Shown one piece after another: positions 55,989-62,410 of a stretch of DNA of 64,000 nucleotides. Source of the DNA: a virus; IMG/VR virus record IMGVR_UViG_3300011113_000747, positions 120,543 to 184,542 of that record; one strand, written 5' to 3'. Positions within the stretch are counted from its first letter, which is position 1, and each line of letters opens with the position of its first letter. A program made the translations under genes and the position numbers. A model generated the notes under the pieces. The model did not search any database and was not told the origin of the DNA. It was given only the letters and a program-made list of their open reading frames with translations.

Positions 55989-56240
55989 ATGAATAAAATT
56001 GATACTATTTCTGTTGGTGAGCTTATTGACATTCTCAAAGATTATGATGAGGGTATGCAAGTTGCTTTCTCTTGCAATTATGGAGATCGAGCTCGTACTC
56101 AGCAAGTGATCACCATCAGAGGTAATATTAATGAAGAAATTCTCTACAAGTCTGCCTATTCTGACTCTGGTTGGGCTGTTGATACCAATGGTTATAACGA
56201 AGATGAAGAAGGTACCACTTCGATGCTGATCATTAGGTAA
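55989..56240 (+). CDS. Conserved small phage protein
   Basis: 83 residues. DTISVGELIDILKDYDEGMQVAFSCNYGDRARTQQVITIRG matches the L..L..yD.dmpV.fs..YGD pattern of many short phage proteins of unknown function. Acidic end. Confidence 0.65.
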   Translation: MNKIDTISVGELIDILKDYDEGMQVAFSCNYGDRARTQQVITIRGNINEEILYKSAYSDSGWAVDTNGYNEDEEGTTSMLIIR

Positions 56241-56242
56241 TA

Positions 56243-56259
56243 AGGAAACTTGATATAAT
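56243..56259 (+). promoter_or_regulatory. Early promoter of the 56266 operon
   Basis: AGGAAA (56243-56248), N5, TATAAT (56254-56259), 6 nt, ATG at 56266. Confidence 0.8.
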
Positions 56260-56265
56260 AATTGT

Positions 56266-56679
56266 ATGAAAGACAAATATACTCTCCGCGAGCAGCTTGA
56301 AGCTTTTGAAGCTGATAAGTTTCTTGATGATGACTGCTTCTATTTTTATGATTGGTTCTGCCGTGATAAGTCTCTTGAGCGTAAGGCTCGTAGTCTGATG
56401 GCAAAGGTCAAGAAGTTCGTCAAGGCTGCTAAGATTGATGTTGATAAGACTTATGTCTTCTTCAAGAACAATTGCCCGGTGTATGGAAGCCTATATGATG
56501 ATTTCCGGATCTGCGATGCAGAATCTGGTGATGTGATCTATACAGTCGCACCCAGCCTTGGTTACGACAGGAAAAAGGGCGAAGCTGAAGTTTGGGGTCG
56601 CGCCAATAACTTCAATGATGCCATGCATCATGCTCCTTCCTGGTCGCAGCTGCTTAAAACCTTTACTGCACCGGCTTAA
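56266..56679 (+). CDS. Conserved hypothetical protein
   Basis: 137 residues: helical start (LREQLEAFEADKFLDDDCFYFYDWFCRDKSLERKARSLMAKVKKFVKAA), then FFKNNCPVYGSLYDDFRICDAESGDVIYTVAP. The NNCP.YG.LYDDFRI block is one I recall from T4-like phage proteins without function. Stop overlaps the next start. Confidence 0.66.
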   Translation: MKDKYTLREQLEAFEADKFLDDDCFYFYDWFCRDKSLERKARSLMAKVKKFVKAAKIDVDKTYVFFKNNCPVYGSLYDDFRICDAESGDVIYTVAPSLGYDRKKGEAEVWGRANNFNDAMHHAPSWSQLLKTFTAPA

Positions 56680-56915
56680 TGGAAAAGTCCGAGGAGCTTA
56701 CCATTGAAGAGGTAGATCTGATTATCAGATACTATGAAAAGCTTATGGTAAGCTTCCCAGATGCAATGAACCTGGATGATACTCTTAAGCATTGGCAAAA
56801 TCATAAGTCACAACTAATTAGAAAACAAAATACTAACAACATACACAAAAGCATATGGGACTCGACATGTACGTCTTCTACACCAATCGTACCAATCATA
56901 CTTCTGATGAGCTAG
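56679..56915 (+). CDS. Small hypothetical protein
   Basis: 78 residues (ELTIEEVDLIIRYYEKLMVSFPDAMNLDDTLKHWQNHKSQL), helical, similar in length and style to the protein at 57507. Its last 61 nt overlap the next gene in another frame, so the C-terminus may be longer than the functional core. Confidence 0.55.
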   Translation: MEKSEELTIEEVDLIIRYYEKLMVSFPDAMNLDDTLKHWQNHKSQLIRKQNTNNIHKSIWDSTCTSSTPIVPIILLMS

Positions 56916-57331
56916 TAAAGATTAACAACATTAAACACCTCAACCCCGAGACACCTGAAGCTCAGCCATTTCTACCGCTTCGAGAATATACAGCCCTCAA
57001 AGGAGTGTTCACCATTTTCCACGAAGGTGCTTATTGGCGTAAAGCCAACGCCATTCATGGCTGGTTTGTCGATAATGTGCAAAAGGGTGTTGATGATTGC
57101 GGGTACTATGAATTGACCCGCGAACATCTTGAAACGCTTCGCATTGCTTGTGCTCAAGCCCGCAAGACAAAAAATGGCGGACCTCTTCAGCCGCGTGGTG
57201 GTTTCTTCTTTGGATCTCTTGACATTGATGATTGGTATTGGGCTGATGTGAAGCGCACCATTGAACAGATTGACAAGCTTCTGGCAATGGATTGGGATGC
57301 TCGCCGTTTCTTCTACCATTCTTCCTGGTAA
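56855..57331 (+). CDS. Conserved phage protein (GLDMY... family)
   Basis: 158 residues. GLDMYVFY at the N-terminus, AYWRKANAIHGWFVDNVQKGVDDCGYYELTREHLETL and PRGGFFFGS are hallmarks of a widespread phage protein family of unknown function as I remember it. Acidic and aromatic, all alpha plus short strands. Confidence 0.72.
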   Translation: MGLDMYVFYTNRTNHTSDELVKINNIKHLNPETPEAQPFLPLREYTALKGVFTIFHEGAYWRKANAIHGWFVDNVQKGVDDCGYYELTREHLETLRIACAQARKTKNGGPLQPRGGFFFGSLDIDDWYWADVKRTIEQIDKLLAMDWDARRFFYHSSW

Positions 57332-57337
57332 TAAATA

Positions 57338-57354
57338 AGGAAAGAGTATATAAT
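57338..57354 (+). promoter_or_regulatory. Early promoter of the 57361 operon
   Basis: AGGAAA (57338-57343), N5, TATAAT (57349-57354), 6 nt, ATG at 57361. Confidence 0.8.
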
Positions 57355-57360
57355 AATTGT

Positions 57361-57504
57361 ATGAATACGAATATGAGAATTGGTTGCATTTTGAGTATTA
57401 TCTCGATCTGCATTTTTATGGTAGTGGCTAGCATCAAGCCAGTTGACACCTCTGTTATCAATGATAACATTCACTTTATTGAGTTCTGCAAATCAATCTG
57501 CTAA
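57361..57504 (+). CDS. Small membrane or secreted protein
   Basis: 47 residues with one hydrophobic segment (IGCILSIISICIFMVVASI), then a polar tail. No signal cleavage site is obvious. The promoter fixes the ATG. Confidence 0.6.
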   Translation: MNTNMRIGCILSIISICIFMVVASIKPVDTSVINDNIHFIEFCKSIC

Positions 57505-57506
57505 TT

Positions 57507-57713
57507 ATGGATCCTAAGCATATCATAACAGCAAAGTGTGCTTTGCTACATCTTAAGCAGTTTTATGATGAACAGCACGCTATAGCTAAGCAATGTCTAG
57601 ACCGGTGGCCTGGAGATAATAGTCACTGGGAGGAAAGTTTGAAGTATTGGTCAGAAAGAAAAGTTGAAATCGAAGAATGCTTACAAGCTTTTCGTGATTA
57701 TAAATTCCAGTAA
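57507..57713 (+). CDS. Small helical hypothetical protein
   Basis: 68 residues: ITAKCALLHLKQFYDEQHAIAKQCLDRWPGDNSHWEESLKYWSERKVEIEECL. Resembles the helical protein at 56679 (KxxxxWxxxKxxL end), so the two may be distant paralogues. Confidence 0.58.
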   Translation: MDPKHIITAKCALLHLKQFYDEQHAIAKQCLDRWPGDNSHWEESLKYWSERKVEIEECLQAFRDYKFQ

Positions 57714-57729
57714 GGAAACCTAATATAAT
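57713..57729 (+). promoter_or_regulatory. Early promoter of the 57736 operon
   Basis: AGGAAA (57713-57718), N5, TATAAT (57724-57729), 6 nt, ATG at 57736; the TAA stop runs into it. Confidence 0.8.
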
Positions 57730-57735
57730 AATAGT

Positions 57736-58044
57736 ATGAAATCTCAATTTAAATTGCTTGAAATTAAGCACGAAGATATGTTTCGTTGCGTTGTGGATAT
57801 GTTCCATGACTTTTGTTTCGTTGATAACGAGCCAGTTAAGGATCATATGTGGATGTTTGAGCCTCTGAAAAATCCGAATGAGTTCATCGATGCTGTTACA
57901 ACCGGTTCGATGGCATTTACTTATATGATCGGTCTTCATGAAGAACTTGAAGAGATGAATCGTAATAACGAAGATGGTGTGGTGATTGTTATGAAAGATA
58001 ACGAGCCTTGGACTTCTGTTATCGTCTCTAAACTCAGTTGGTAA
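57736..58044 (+). CDS. Hypothetical protein
   Basis: 102 residues, alpha/beta, acidic (KHEDMFRCVVDMFHDFCFVDNEPVKDHMWMFEPL). No family recognised. Confidence 0.6.
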   Translation: MKSQFKLLEIKHEDMFRCVVDMFHDFCFVDNEPVKDHMWMFEPLKNPNEFIDAVTTGSMAFTYMIGLHEELEEMNRNNEDGVVIVMKDNEPWTSVIVSKLSW

Positions 58045-58045
58045 T

Positions 58046-58270
58046 ATGATGGATAAGCTATCTTGGGTGGTGACCTACATTACAGAGTTTAAATCGTATG
58101 ATGAAAGACCTGGTGTAATTAGGCATCTAACAGAAATTGTTAAAGCTAATAACGCTGATGAAGCAATAGCAATGGTTGAGAAATATGCTAGTAACTCTGC
58201 TGGAAAGATGAGTTACGATTTCAAAGCAAGAGTTGCTACTTATGCTGATCTACTACATCATTACTCATAA
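58046..58270 (+). CDS. Small hypothetical protein
   Basis: 74 residues (SWVVTYITEFKSYDERPGVIRHLTEIVKANNADEAIAMVEKY), a single alpha/beta unit. An ATG one codon later is equally possible. TAATG overlap with the next ORF. Confidence 0.58.
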   Translation: MMDKLSWVVTYITEFKSYDERPGVIRHLTEIVKANNADEAIAMVEKYASNSAGKMSYDFKARVATYADLLHHYS

Positions 58271-58425
58271 TGAAGTCATATAAAATTACCCAGCATGTAA
58301 TTGGCTCACCAAATATGTATTGGGCTTTGAAACTACTTCGCAATGGTGAGGTTGTTAATGTTCACACAAGTAAGAATAAAACTTGCGTCATGGCTATTGC
58401 AAAAAACTGGATGAAATATAAATAA
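58270..58425 (+). CDS. Small basic protein (51 aa)
   Basis: 51 residues, basic (YKITQHVIGSPNMYWALKLLRNGEVVNVHTSKNKTC). Starts in the preceding stop and its own stop is part of the late box of the next gene. Confidence 0.55.
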   Translation: MKSYKITQHVIGSPNMYWALKLLRNGEVVNVHTSKNKTCVMAIAKNWMKYK

Positions 58426-58429
58426 TGGT
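58417..58429 (+). promoter_or_regulatory. Late promoter, exact T4 consensus
   Basis: TATAAATA (58417-58424), 5 nt, ATG at 58430. Confidence 0.75.
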
Positions 58430-58460
58430 ATGAATCGCAAAGATCAAAAAGATATCGGTA
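58419..58460 (+). repeat. Direct repeat, copy 1
   Basis: About 40 bp covering the late box and first 11 codons; the second copy is at 58783-58824. Confidence 0.8.
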
Positions 58461-58789
58461 AACTTTATATCGAAGCGGTGCAAGGCAATCTAAGACCTGT
58501 TACTGCTGATTATATTTACTTTGATGATGAGGGTGAGCTCTATCAGGTAGATCCATACAAGCTATTAGCTGGTGGTATTGAAGGTGATGTAGACCAAGGT
58601 GCAGCACTCTATAACAAGCTAAAGCAGAGAGGTGTGCGTTGGAAAGAAGCAAGAATTGCTGCGAGCGATGATGTTAGAGAGTTAATGCCTGGAGCTTATA
58701 ACCAAGTTTCATCAGAAGGGCGTTGGGTTCAAGTTGATAACTCTTTTCCTAGCGACCACTCATTTCTTGTTAAGTTAGGCTATAAATAA
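58430..58789 (+). CDS. Late protein, tandem paralogue A
   Basis: 119 residues starting NRKDQKDIGKLYIEAV. The first 16 residues match the next gene; the bodies differ. LYxEA near the N-terminus resembles short capsid-targeting starts in the 2.5-6.5 kb proteins. An exact TATAAATA box marks it as late although it lies among early genes. May be a head or neck protein. Confidence 0.62.
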   Translation: MNRKDQKDIGKLYIEAVQGNLRPVTADYIYFDDEGELYQVDPYKLLAGGIEGDVDQGAALYNKLKQRGVRWKEARIAASDDVRELMPGAYNQVSSEGRWVQVDNSFPSDHSFLVKLGYK

Positions 58790-58793
58790 TGGT
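58781..58793 (+). promoter_or_regulatory. Late promoter, exact T4 consensus
   Basis: TATAAATA (58781-58788), 5 nt, ATG at 58794; includes the preceding stop. Confidence 0.75.
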
Positions 58794-58824
58794 ATGAATC
58801 GCAAAGATCAAAAAGATATCAGCA
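58783..58824 (+). repeat. Direct repeat, copy 2
   Basis: Near-identical to 58419-58460: promoter core, ATG and first 11 codons. Confidence 0.8.
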
Positions 58825-59186
58825 AACTTTATAACGAAGCAGTAGGCCGTAATAAGAGAAAAGATCAGATCTTCCAAGCTGCTTACGCTCTTGGTAAGTA
58901 CTTAGATCAAAGGCCAAACGACTCTCATATTGGCAGCCTTAAGCAAGACTTCTCTAACGATCGCTTTACAGAAGAAAATGAAACTTTTGTTAATAGAGTG
59001 TTCCAAGCTGGTGAAGAAATTGGTTTGGATCTCGAAGCGATGAACTTAAGATGGAATGAGCTTCTTGCTCTTGTAAGCGATGCTATTGAAATTCCTCTCG
59101 AGACAGATGGTGAGTATGTTAATGTTGCTAACGATGATTCAGATTTGAAAGCAGCATTTGGTGGTACACCAGCTGGCTTCCACTAA
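58794..59186 (+). CDS. Late protein, tandem paralogue B
   Basis: 130 residues starting NRKDQKDISKLYNEAV, then a helical domain (IFQAAYALGKYLDQRPND, VNRVFQAGEEIGLDLEAMNLRWNELLALV). Shares promoter and N-terminus with the preceding gene. Ends 21 nt before a terminator that closes this late pair. Confidence 0.62.
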   Translation: MNRKDQKDISKLYNEAVGRNKRKDQIFQAAYALGKYLDQRPNDSHIGSLKQDFSNDRFTEENETFVNRVFQAGEEIGLDLEAMNLRWNELLALVSDAIEIPLETDGEYVNVANDDSDLKAAFGGTPAGFH

Positions 59187-59207
59187 TAACAAAAATTAAT
59201 AAACCCT

Positions 59208-59245
59208 AAATGAGGTAGGTTTTGTGGCCTGCCTCATTTTTTTTT
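59208..59245 (+). terminator. Rho-independent terminator
   Basis: AAATGAGGTAGG / CCTGCCTCATTT (12 bp, one T-G), 8-nt loop, nine T. Confidence 0.93.
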
Positions 59246-59251
59246 GTCTAA

Positions 59252-59268
59252 AGGAAAGTCCATATAAT
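59252..59268 (+). promoter_or_regulatory. Early promoter of the 59275 gene
   Basis: AGGAAA (59252-59257), N5, TATAAT (59263-59268), 6 nt, ATG at 59275. It follows the terminator directly. Confidence 0.8.
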
Positions 59269-59274
59269 AATGAT

Positions 59275-59556
59275 ATGAAAGATTTCAAAGAAATTGAAGT
59301 GATTGCTAATGTTGATGGTGTTGAGCAAGTTGCCTATATCGTAGATGGTTCCGATCTTGGAGCTAATCTAGTATCTGCTGCCCTTGATTATGGTATTGGC
59401 TTTAGTGTGCCTTTTGATAGGTTTGTCCAGGCTGGTATCGAAAAAAAGGTTTGGACTAAGAAGGATGATAAGCTTCTTCTTAGCGAGCAGGCTGATTGGG
59501 ATGACTTTTACGAATATGTTAGCAAGCTTGAAGACGAATTTCTTAAAGCAAAGTAA
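59275..59556 (+). CDS. Small hypothetical protein
   Basis: 93 residues (KEIEVIANVDGVEQVAYIVDGSDLGANLVSAALDYGIGFSVPFDRFVQAGIEKKVWTK), alpha/beta. The start follows the promoter; an earlier in-frame start at 59224 would lie in the terminator. Confidence 0.62.
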   Translation: MKDFKEIEVIANVDGVEQVAYIVDGSDLGANLVSAALDYGIGFSVPFDRFVQAGIEKKVWTKKDDKLLLSEQADWDDFYEYVSKLEDEFLKAK

Positions 59557-59565
59557 TTACAAACA

Positions 59566-59582
59566 AGGAAAGTTGATATAAT
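59566..59582 (+). promoter_or_regulatory. Early promoter of the 59589 gene
   Basis: AGGAAA (59566-59571), N5, TATAAT (59577-59582), 6 nt, ATG at 59589. Confidence 0.8.
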
Positions 59583-59588
59583 AATAGT

Positions 59589-59789
59589 ATGAAAGAAAAT
59601 AATACTAATAGTGCCGAAGCTCGTCTGCGAGTTATCCGTTTTGTAAATAGTGCTATTGATGATGCTTCATATGGGTATGCTGTTGGTAAGCTTGAAGGGT
59701 TGTTGATTAATCTCGTAACTAGTTGCCCTGAAGCGTGTGCATGGGTTAGCAAAAATCTCGAAGCCTATAAGAGTGAAGACAACAAATAA
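59589..59789 (+). CDS. Small helical protein, family with the 60759 gene
   Basis: 66 residues. LRVIRFVNSAIDDASYGYAVGKLEGLLINLVTSCPEACAWVSKNLEAY parallels the protein at 60759 (REFVDKHVHAPDAINGYARACGALRGVLEGMIKYVPEAREHFIKY): same helix layout, Y(A)xGxLxGxL and PEA. Likely paralogues; function unknown. Confidence 0.62.
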   Translation: MKENNTNSAEARLRVIRFVNSAIDDASYGYAVGKLEGLLINLVTSCPEACAWVSKNLEAYKSEDNK

Positions 59790-59805
59790 GGAAAATTAAT
59801 ATAAT
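59789..59805 (+). promoter_or_regulatory. Early promoter of the 59812 operon
   Basis: AGGAAA (59789-59794), N5, TATAAT (59800-59805), 6 nt, ATG at 59812; shares the TAA stop. Confidence 0.8.
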
Positions 59806-59811
59806 AATAGT

Positions 59812-60168
59812 ATGTTCAATTCATATAATCAAACGTTTGGTGTACCTCAAGGTGAGCATAATGAAGACTATGCTGAAGTAGCAAGTGAGCTCTTTTCAGA
59901 ATTTGATTGGAATGCTAGCGTTGCTGACAATACTGATAAGTTTAAAGCTAAGCTTGATGAGCTGCTTGCTGATACTTGGGAGAATGATGAAGGTGAAGAG
60001 TATAAGCTGTTGATTGATAACAACGCTAAGGCTCATATTCTTCGAGCTAGCTTTCATAACGCTAACGAGAACTTCTACGAGCTCGAAGATGAAGGTGATA
60101 TTGAGGACCGTTTTGTTACGCAAGATGAGTTTCTCGAGGCAGTTGAAAACGCTCTCAAATTGGTATAG
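59812..60168 (+). CDS. Acidic hypothetical protein
   Basis: 118 residues, very acidic (YDEVASELFSEFDW-like start, EDEGDIEDRF). Charge and helical content would allow DNA mimicry, but there is no specific motif. Confidence 0.6.
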   Translation: MFNSYNQTFGVPQGEHNEDYAEVASELFSEFDWNASVADNTDKFKAKLDELLADTWENDEGEEYKLLIDNNAKAHILRASFHNANENFYELEDEGDIEDRFVTQDEFLEAVENALKLV

Positions 60169-60169
60169 T

Positions 60170-60403
60170 ATGACTCAAAACGATATCAACATCCTCCGCT
60201 CCAAGATCTATCAAGTTCATTTCGCAATCGAACGTTTGTTCGCTCATGTGAAAGACAACAAAGAAGTATGGGAATGGGCTATTGCGAACGATATCGAAAA
60301 TGGTCACGCTAGCGATCTTTGCGATATAGCGGGTGTGCTTCATGAATGGAGTTTGGAGTTCGAAGCTGAATTTTCTAACTATTTTCAGAATAAGGAAAAT
60401 TGA
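60170..60403 (+). CDS. Small hypothetical protein
   Basis: 77 residues from the ATG at 60170, 1 nt after the preceding stop: NDINILRSKIYQVHFAIERLFAHVKDNKEVWEWAIANDIENGHASDLCDIAGVLHEWSLEFEAEF. All helical. Longer in-frame starts overlap the preceding gene and are rejected. Confidence 0.6.
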   Translation: MTQNDINILRSKIYQVHFAIERLFAHVKDNKEVWEWAIANDIENGHASDLCDIAGVLHEWSLEFEAEFSNYFQNKEN

Positions 60404-60409
60404 TATAAT
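60393..60409 (+). promoter_or_regulatory. Early promoter of the 60416 gene
   Basis: AGGAAA (60393-60398), N5, TATAAT (60404-60409), 6 nt, ATG at 60416; inside the last codons of the preceding gene. Confidence 0.8.
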
Positions 60410-60415
60410 AATAGT

Positions 60416-60736
60416 ATGAGTGATAAAATCTCCGATATTCGAAAACAAATTGATTTAGTCAGCAAACTACTTCAGGAGCTTCAGGCTGATTTAGATAGTT
60501 TAAAGCGAAACAATACCGCAATCTTCGACAATTTTAGTGATAATAATAGTATTGAACAAATTGGTGATGCAGTAATGGACTTTACTAGTCAGGGTGCTGA
60601 GTTCGCAATTCGTTCTTCAGGTGAATATGCTTACAACGGCTTCTATCTAGGTGAAACAGCTGATGGTGAGTGCCCTTGGGAGATCATCGTAGATGATGAG
60701 AAAGCTTGGGTGCTTAAGCTCAAAGAAATCGAATAA
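60416..60736 (+). CDS. Coiled-coil hypothetical protein
   Basis: 106 residues: coiled coil (ISDIRKQIDLVSKLLQELQADLDSLKRN) then a beta domain (GAEFAIRSSGEYAYNGFYLGETADGECPWEIIVDDEKAWVLKL). No family recognised. Confidence 0.6.
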   Translation: MSDKISDIRKQIDLVSKLLQELQADLDSLKRNNTAIFDNFSDNNSIEQIGDAVMDFTSQGAEFAIRSSGEYAYNGFYLGETADGECPWEIIVDDEKAWVLKLKEIE

Positions 60737-60752
60737 GGAACTTTAATATAAT
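60736..60752 (+). promoter_or_regulatory. Early promoter of the 60759 gene
   Basis: AGGAAC (60736-60741), N5, TATAAT (60747-60752), 6 nt, ATG at 60759. Confidence 0.78.
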
Positions 60753-60758
60753 ATAGGT

Positions 60759-60965
60759 ATGAAAATTGAAGATCAAAACATTCAGCTTGCGTTAGAAAGT
60801 GTCCGAGAGTTTGTCGATAAGCATGTGCACGCACCGGATGCTATCAATGGTTATGCTCGTGCTTGTGGAGCTCTGCGAGGTGTACTAGAAGGTATGATCA
60901 AGTATGTGCCAGAAGCTCGTGAGCATTTCATCAAGTATCATACACACTTTAATAAGGAAGGTTGA
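60759..60965 (+). CDS. Small helical protein, family with the 59589 gene
   Basis: 68 residues (VDKHVHAPDAINGYARACGALRGVLEGMIKYVPEAREHF). Apparent paralogue of the 66-aa protein at 59589. Its last codons AAG GAA GGT TGA are at the same time the AGGAAG element of the next promoter. Confidence 0.62.
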   Translation: MKIEDQNIQLALESVREFVDKHVHAPDAINGYARACGALRGVLEGMIKYVPEAREHFIKYHTHFNKEG

Positions 60966-60971
60966 TATAAT
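60955..60971 (+). promoter_or_regulatory. Early promoter of the 60978 gene
   Basis: AGGAAG (60955-60960), N5, TATAAT (60966-60971), 6 nt, ATG at 60978; overlaps coding sequence and stop of the upstream gene. Confidence 0.77.
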
Positions 60972-60977
60972 AATAGT

Positions 60978-61262
60978 ATGGGAGAAGTAACCTACAAACG
61001 CAGCAATTGGACGACCGAAGAGGTAATTGAACTGATTAAGGGTCAAAAAATCGTCAACTCAGACGGAGAAGAGGATGAATATTGCAAACAGCACAATTCG
61101 GTTGTTGATGATGTTGTTGATTACTTCTACGATTTCATTCGCCCGCTAACTGAATTTGGTGCGCTGGGTATGTGTAATGAAGATGGTAATGTCTATCATA
61201 TCGGCGGCATTCCTGAAGAATTCGTAGAAGAATGGAAAGCTAAAAGTATTAAGGAAAATTAA
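60978..61262 (+). CDS. Small acidic hypothetical protein
   Basis: 94 residues (VTYKRSNWTTEEVIELIKGQKIVNSDGEEDEYCKQHNSVVDDVVDYFYDFIRPLTEFGALG). Acidic, helical. The stop codon is part of the next promoter's N5 spacer. Confidence 0.6.
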   Translation: MGEVTYKRSNWTTEEVIELIKGQKIVNSDGEEDEYCKQHNSVVDDVVDYFYDFIRPLTEFGALGMCNEDGNVYHIGGIPEEFVEEWKAKSIKEN

Positions 61263-61268
61263 TATAAT
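61252..61268 (+). promoter_or_regulatory. Early promoter of the 61275 gene
   Basis: AGGAAA (61252-61257), N5, TATAAT (61263-61268), 6 nt, ATG at 61275. Confidence 0.8.
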
Positions 61269-61274
61269 AATAGT

Positions 61275-61472
61275 ATGGAAGATCAAATTATTTATCTAGT
61301 TTACGCGGTAGAAACTGACTCTGACGATTTGAATAGTCATGATGTTTGGGCTGCAGCTGATAGTTATGATGTAGCTGATAAGATTGCTAAAGCTGATACA
61401 GCTGATGAGCAAATTCGTCCGAACTGGTTCATTCAGCAATTCAAACTCAATACCAAGTCAGATATTGAATAA
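61275..61472 (+). CDS. Small acidic hypothetical protein
   Basis: 65 residues: IYLVYAVETDSDDLNSHDVWAAADSYDVADKIAKADTADEQI. The alpha/beta pattern (V.A..Y..ADKIA) resembles short phage proteins with a RAGNYA-like sensor repeat; function unknown. Confidence 0.58.
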   Translation: MEDQIIYLVYAVETDSDDLNSHDVWAAADSYDVADKIAKADTADEQIRPNWFIQQFKLNTKSDIE

Positions 61473-61488
61473 GGAAAGTCGATATAAT
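61472..61488 (+). promoter_or_regulatory. Early promoter of the 61495 gene
   Basis: AGGAAA (61472-61477), N5, TATAAT (61483-61488), 6 nt, ATG at 61495. Confidence 0.8.
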
Positions 61489-61494
61489 AATAGT

Positions 61495-61830
61495 ATGAAA
61501 CGCTACCTTAATAAAGACACGCTAATTATTACCGCTGAAGATATCGCTAAGTTCCTCGAGGGTAAGAAAGCTCGAGTTGCTAAGAGTAAGAAGTACGAAT
61601 ATGGTGAGCGAGTTACTCCTTGCGATACTTATCGAAAGAAAGGCCGCCATGAGTACATCTTTGTAAGCTCTATGCGTTGGGTGCCTTTTGATGGATACCC
61701 TTCTATGAGTTATGGAGGTTACATTCTGTTTAATCCTCGCACGAATAAGCTGATTAGTGCAACGAACATTCTATCTTTGGAGCACGATGAGAAGAATGTG
61801 GGTTGGTATGGCACACGCGGTAAGATCTAA
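61495..61830 (+). CDS. Basic hypothetical protein
   Basis: 111 residues, basic (NKDTLIITAEDIAKFLEGKKARVAKSKKYEYGERVTPCDTYRKKGRHEYIFVSSMRWVPFDGYPSMSYGG). Beta-rich second half. The promoter sets the ATG; the upstream in-frame start at 61384 overlaps the preceding gene. Confidence 0.62.
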   Translation: MKRYLNKDTLIITAEDIAKFLEGKKARVAKSKKYEYGERVTPCDTYRKKGRHEYIFVSSMRWVPFDGYPSMSYGGYILFNPRTNKLISATNILSLEHDEKNVGWYGTRGKI

Positions 61831-61832
61831 TA

Positions 61833-61849
61833 AGGAACTTTGATATAAT
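61833..61849 (+). promoter_or_regulatory. Early promoter of the 61856 gene
   Basis: AGGAAC (61833-61838), N5, TATAAT (61844-61849), 6 nt, ATG at 61856. Confidence 0.78.
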
Positions 61850-61855
61850 AATAGT

Positions 61856-62026
61856 ATGAACACCACACTAAAAGCCTCTCTTCTTCGCTTTGTCCTTTGG
61901 TCAGGTATTGCCATTCTCACGCATAACAACCCTCCAGGACCTTCTCTTCCCGAGCTGGTATTCATGTTGGCAGCAGGCGAGGTAATCATTGCCTCCTGCC
62001 CTTTCCTTGAAACAAAAGGAGAATAA
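61856..62026 (+). CDS. Small protein with hydrophobic ends (56 aa)
   Basis: 56 residues; two moderately hydrophobic segments (SLLRFVLWSGIAIL and LVFMLAAGEVIIASC) around a Pro-rich NNPPGPSLPE turn, so a hairpin membrane peptide is possible. Codons are more GC-rich than in the neighbours. Flanked by perfect early promoters on both sides, which supports it despite its size. Confidence 0.6.
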   Translation: MNTTLKASLLRFVLWSGIAILTHNNPPGPSLPELVFMLAAGEVIIASCPFLETKGE

Positions 62027-62042
62027 GGAAAATTGATATAAT
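62026..62042 (+). promoter_or_regulatory. Early promoter of the 62049 gene
   Basis: AGGAAA (62026-62031), N5, TATAAT (62037-62042), 6 nt, ATG at 62049. Confidence 0.8.
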
Positions 62043-62048
62043 AATAGT

Positions 62049-62204
62049 ATGAATCGATTTGATAAACTTGAATATCTGCTAGAAACTTGCTCAGAAGAAT
62101 TCATCAGTAGCTGTATTATGCTACGTGAGATGGTAGGGTGGATGAGTGAGAATGACTTTGATGAGTTCTATGATAAGTTGTGCAGTAATTGGAATATTCG
62201 ATAG
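62049..62204 (+). CDS. Small acidic helical protein (51 aa)
   Basis: 51 residues: NRFDKLEYLLETCSEEFISSC, then MLREMVGWMSENDFDEFYDKLCSNW. Acidic, all helical. Promoter and clean stop support it. Confidence 0.62.
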   Translation: MNRFDKLEYLLETCSEEFISSCIMLREMVGWMSENDFDEFYDKLCSNWNIR

Positions 62205-62209
62205 TAGAG

Positions 62210-62410
62210 ATGACAATTAAGAAATCAATTACTATTGAGGTCGAAATGACATCTAGTGCATCAGAAGCATGCTTGTCAGATCATATGAGTCACTTCATTG
62301 GTGAGATTAAAAGATATATCGACAATATGCGATATCAATCATGGCATAACACAATTAGCACATCATGGGATGAAAGCGAAAAGGTTGAAATTGATGTAAA
62401 AATTAGTTAA
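62210..62410 (+). CDS. Small hypothetical protein
   Basis: 66 residues from the ATG at 62210 (an in-frame TTG at 62189 would overlap the preceding gene). KKSITIEVEMTSSASEACLSDHMSHFIGEIKRYIDNMRYQSW: strand then helix. No promoter of its own. Confidence 0.57.
   Translation: MTIKKSITIEVEMTSSASEACLSDHMSHFIGEIKRYIDNMRYQSWHNTISTSWDESEKVEIDVKIS

Noticed and set aside
59188-59274. Coding start at 59224 for the 93-aa protein
   Set aside because: Falls in the terminator loop and stem; the early promoter at 59252 sets the start at 59275.
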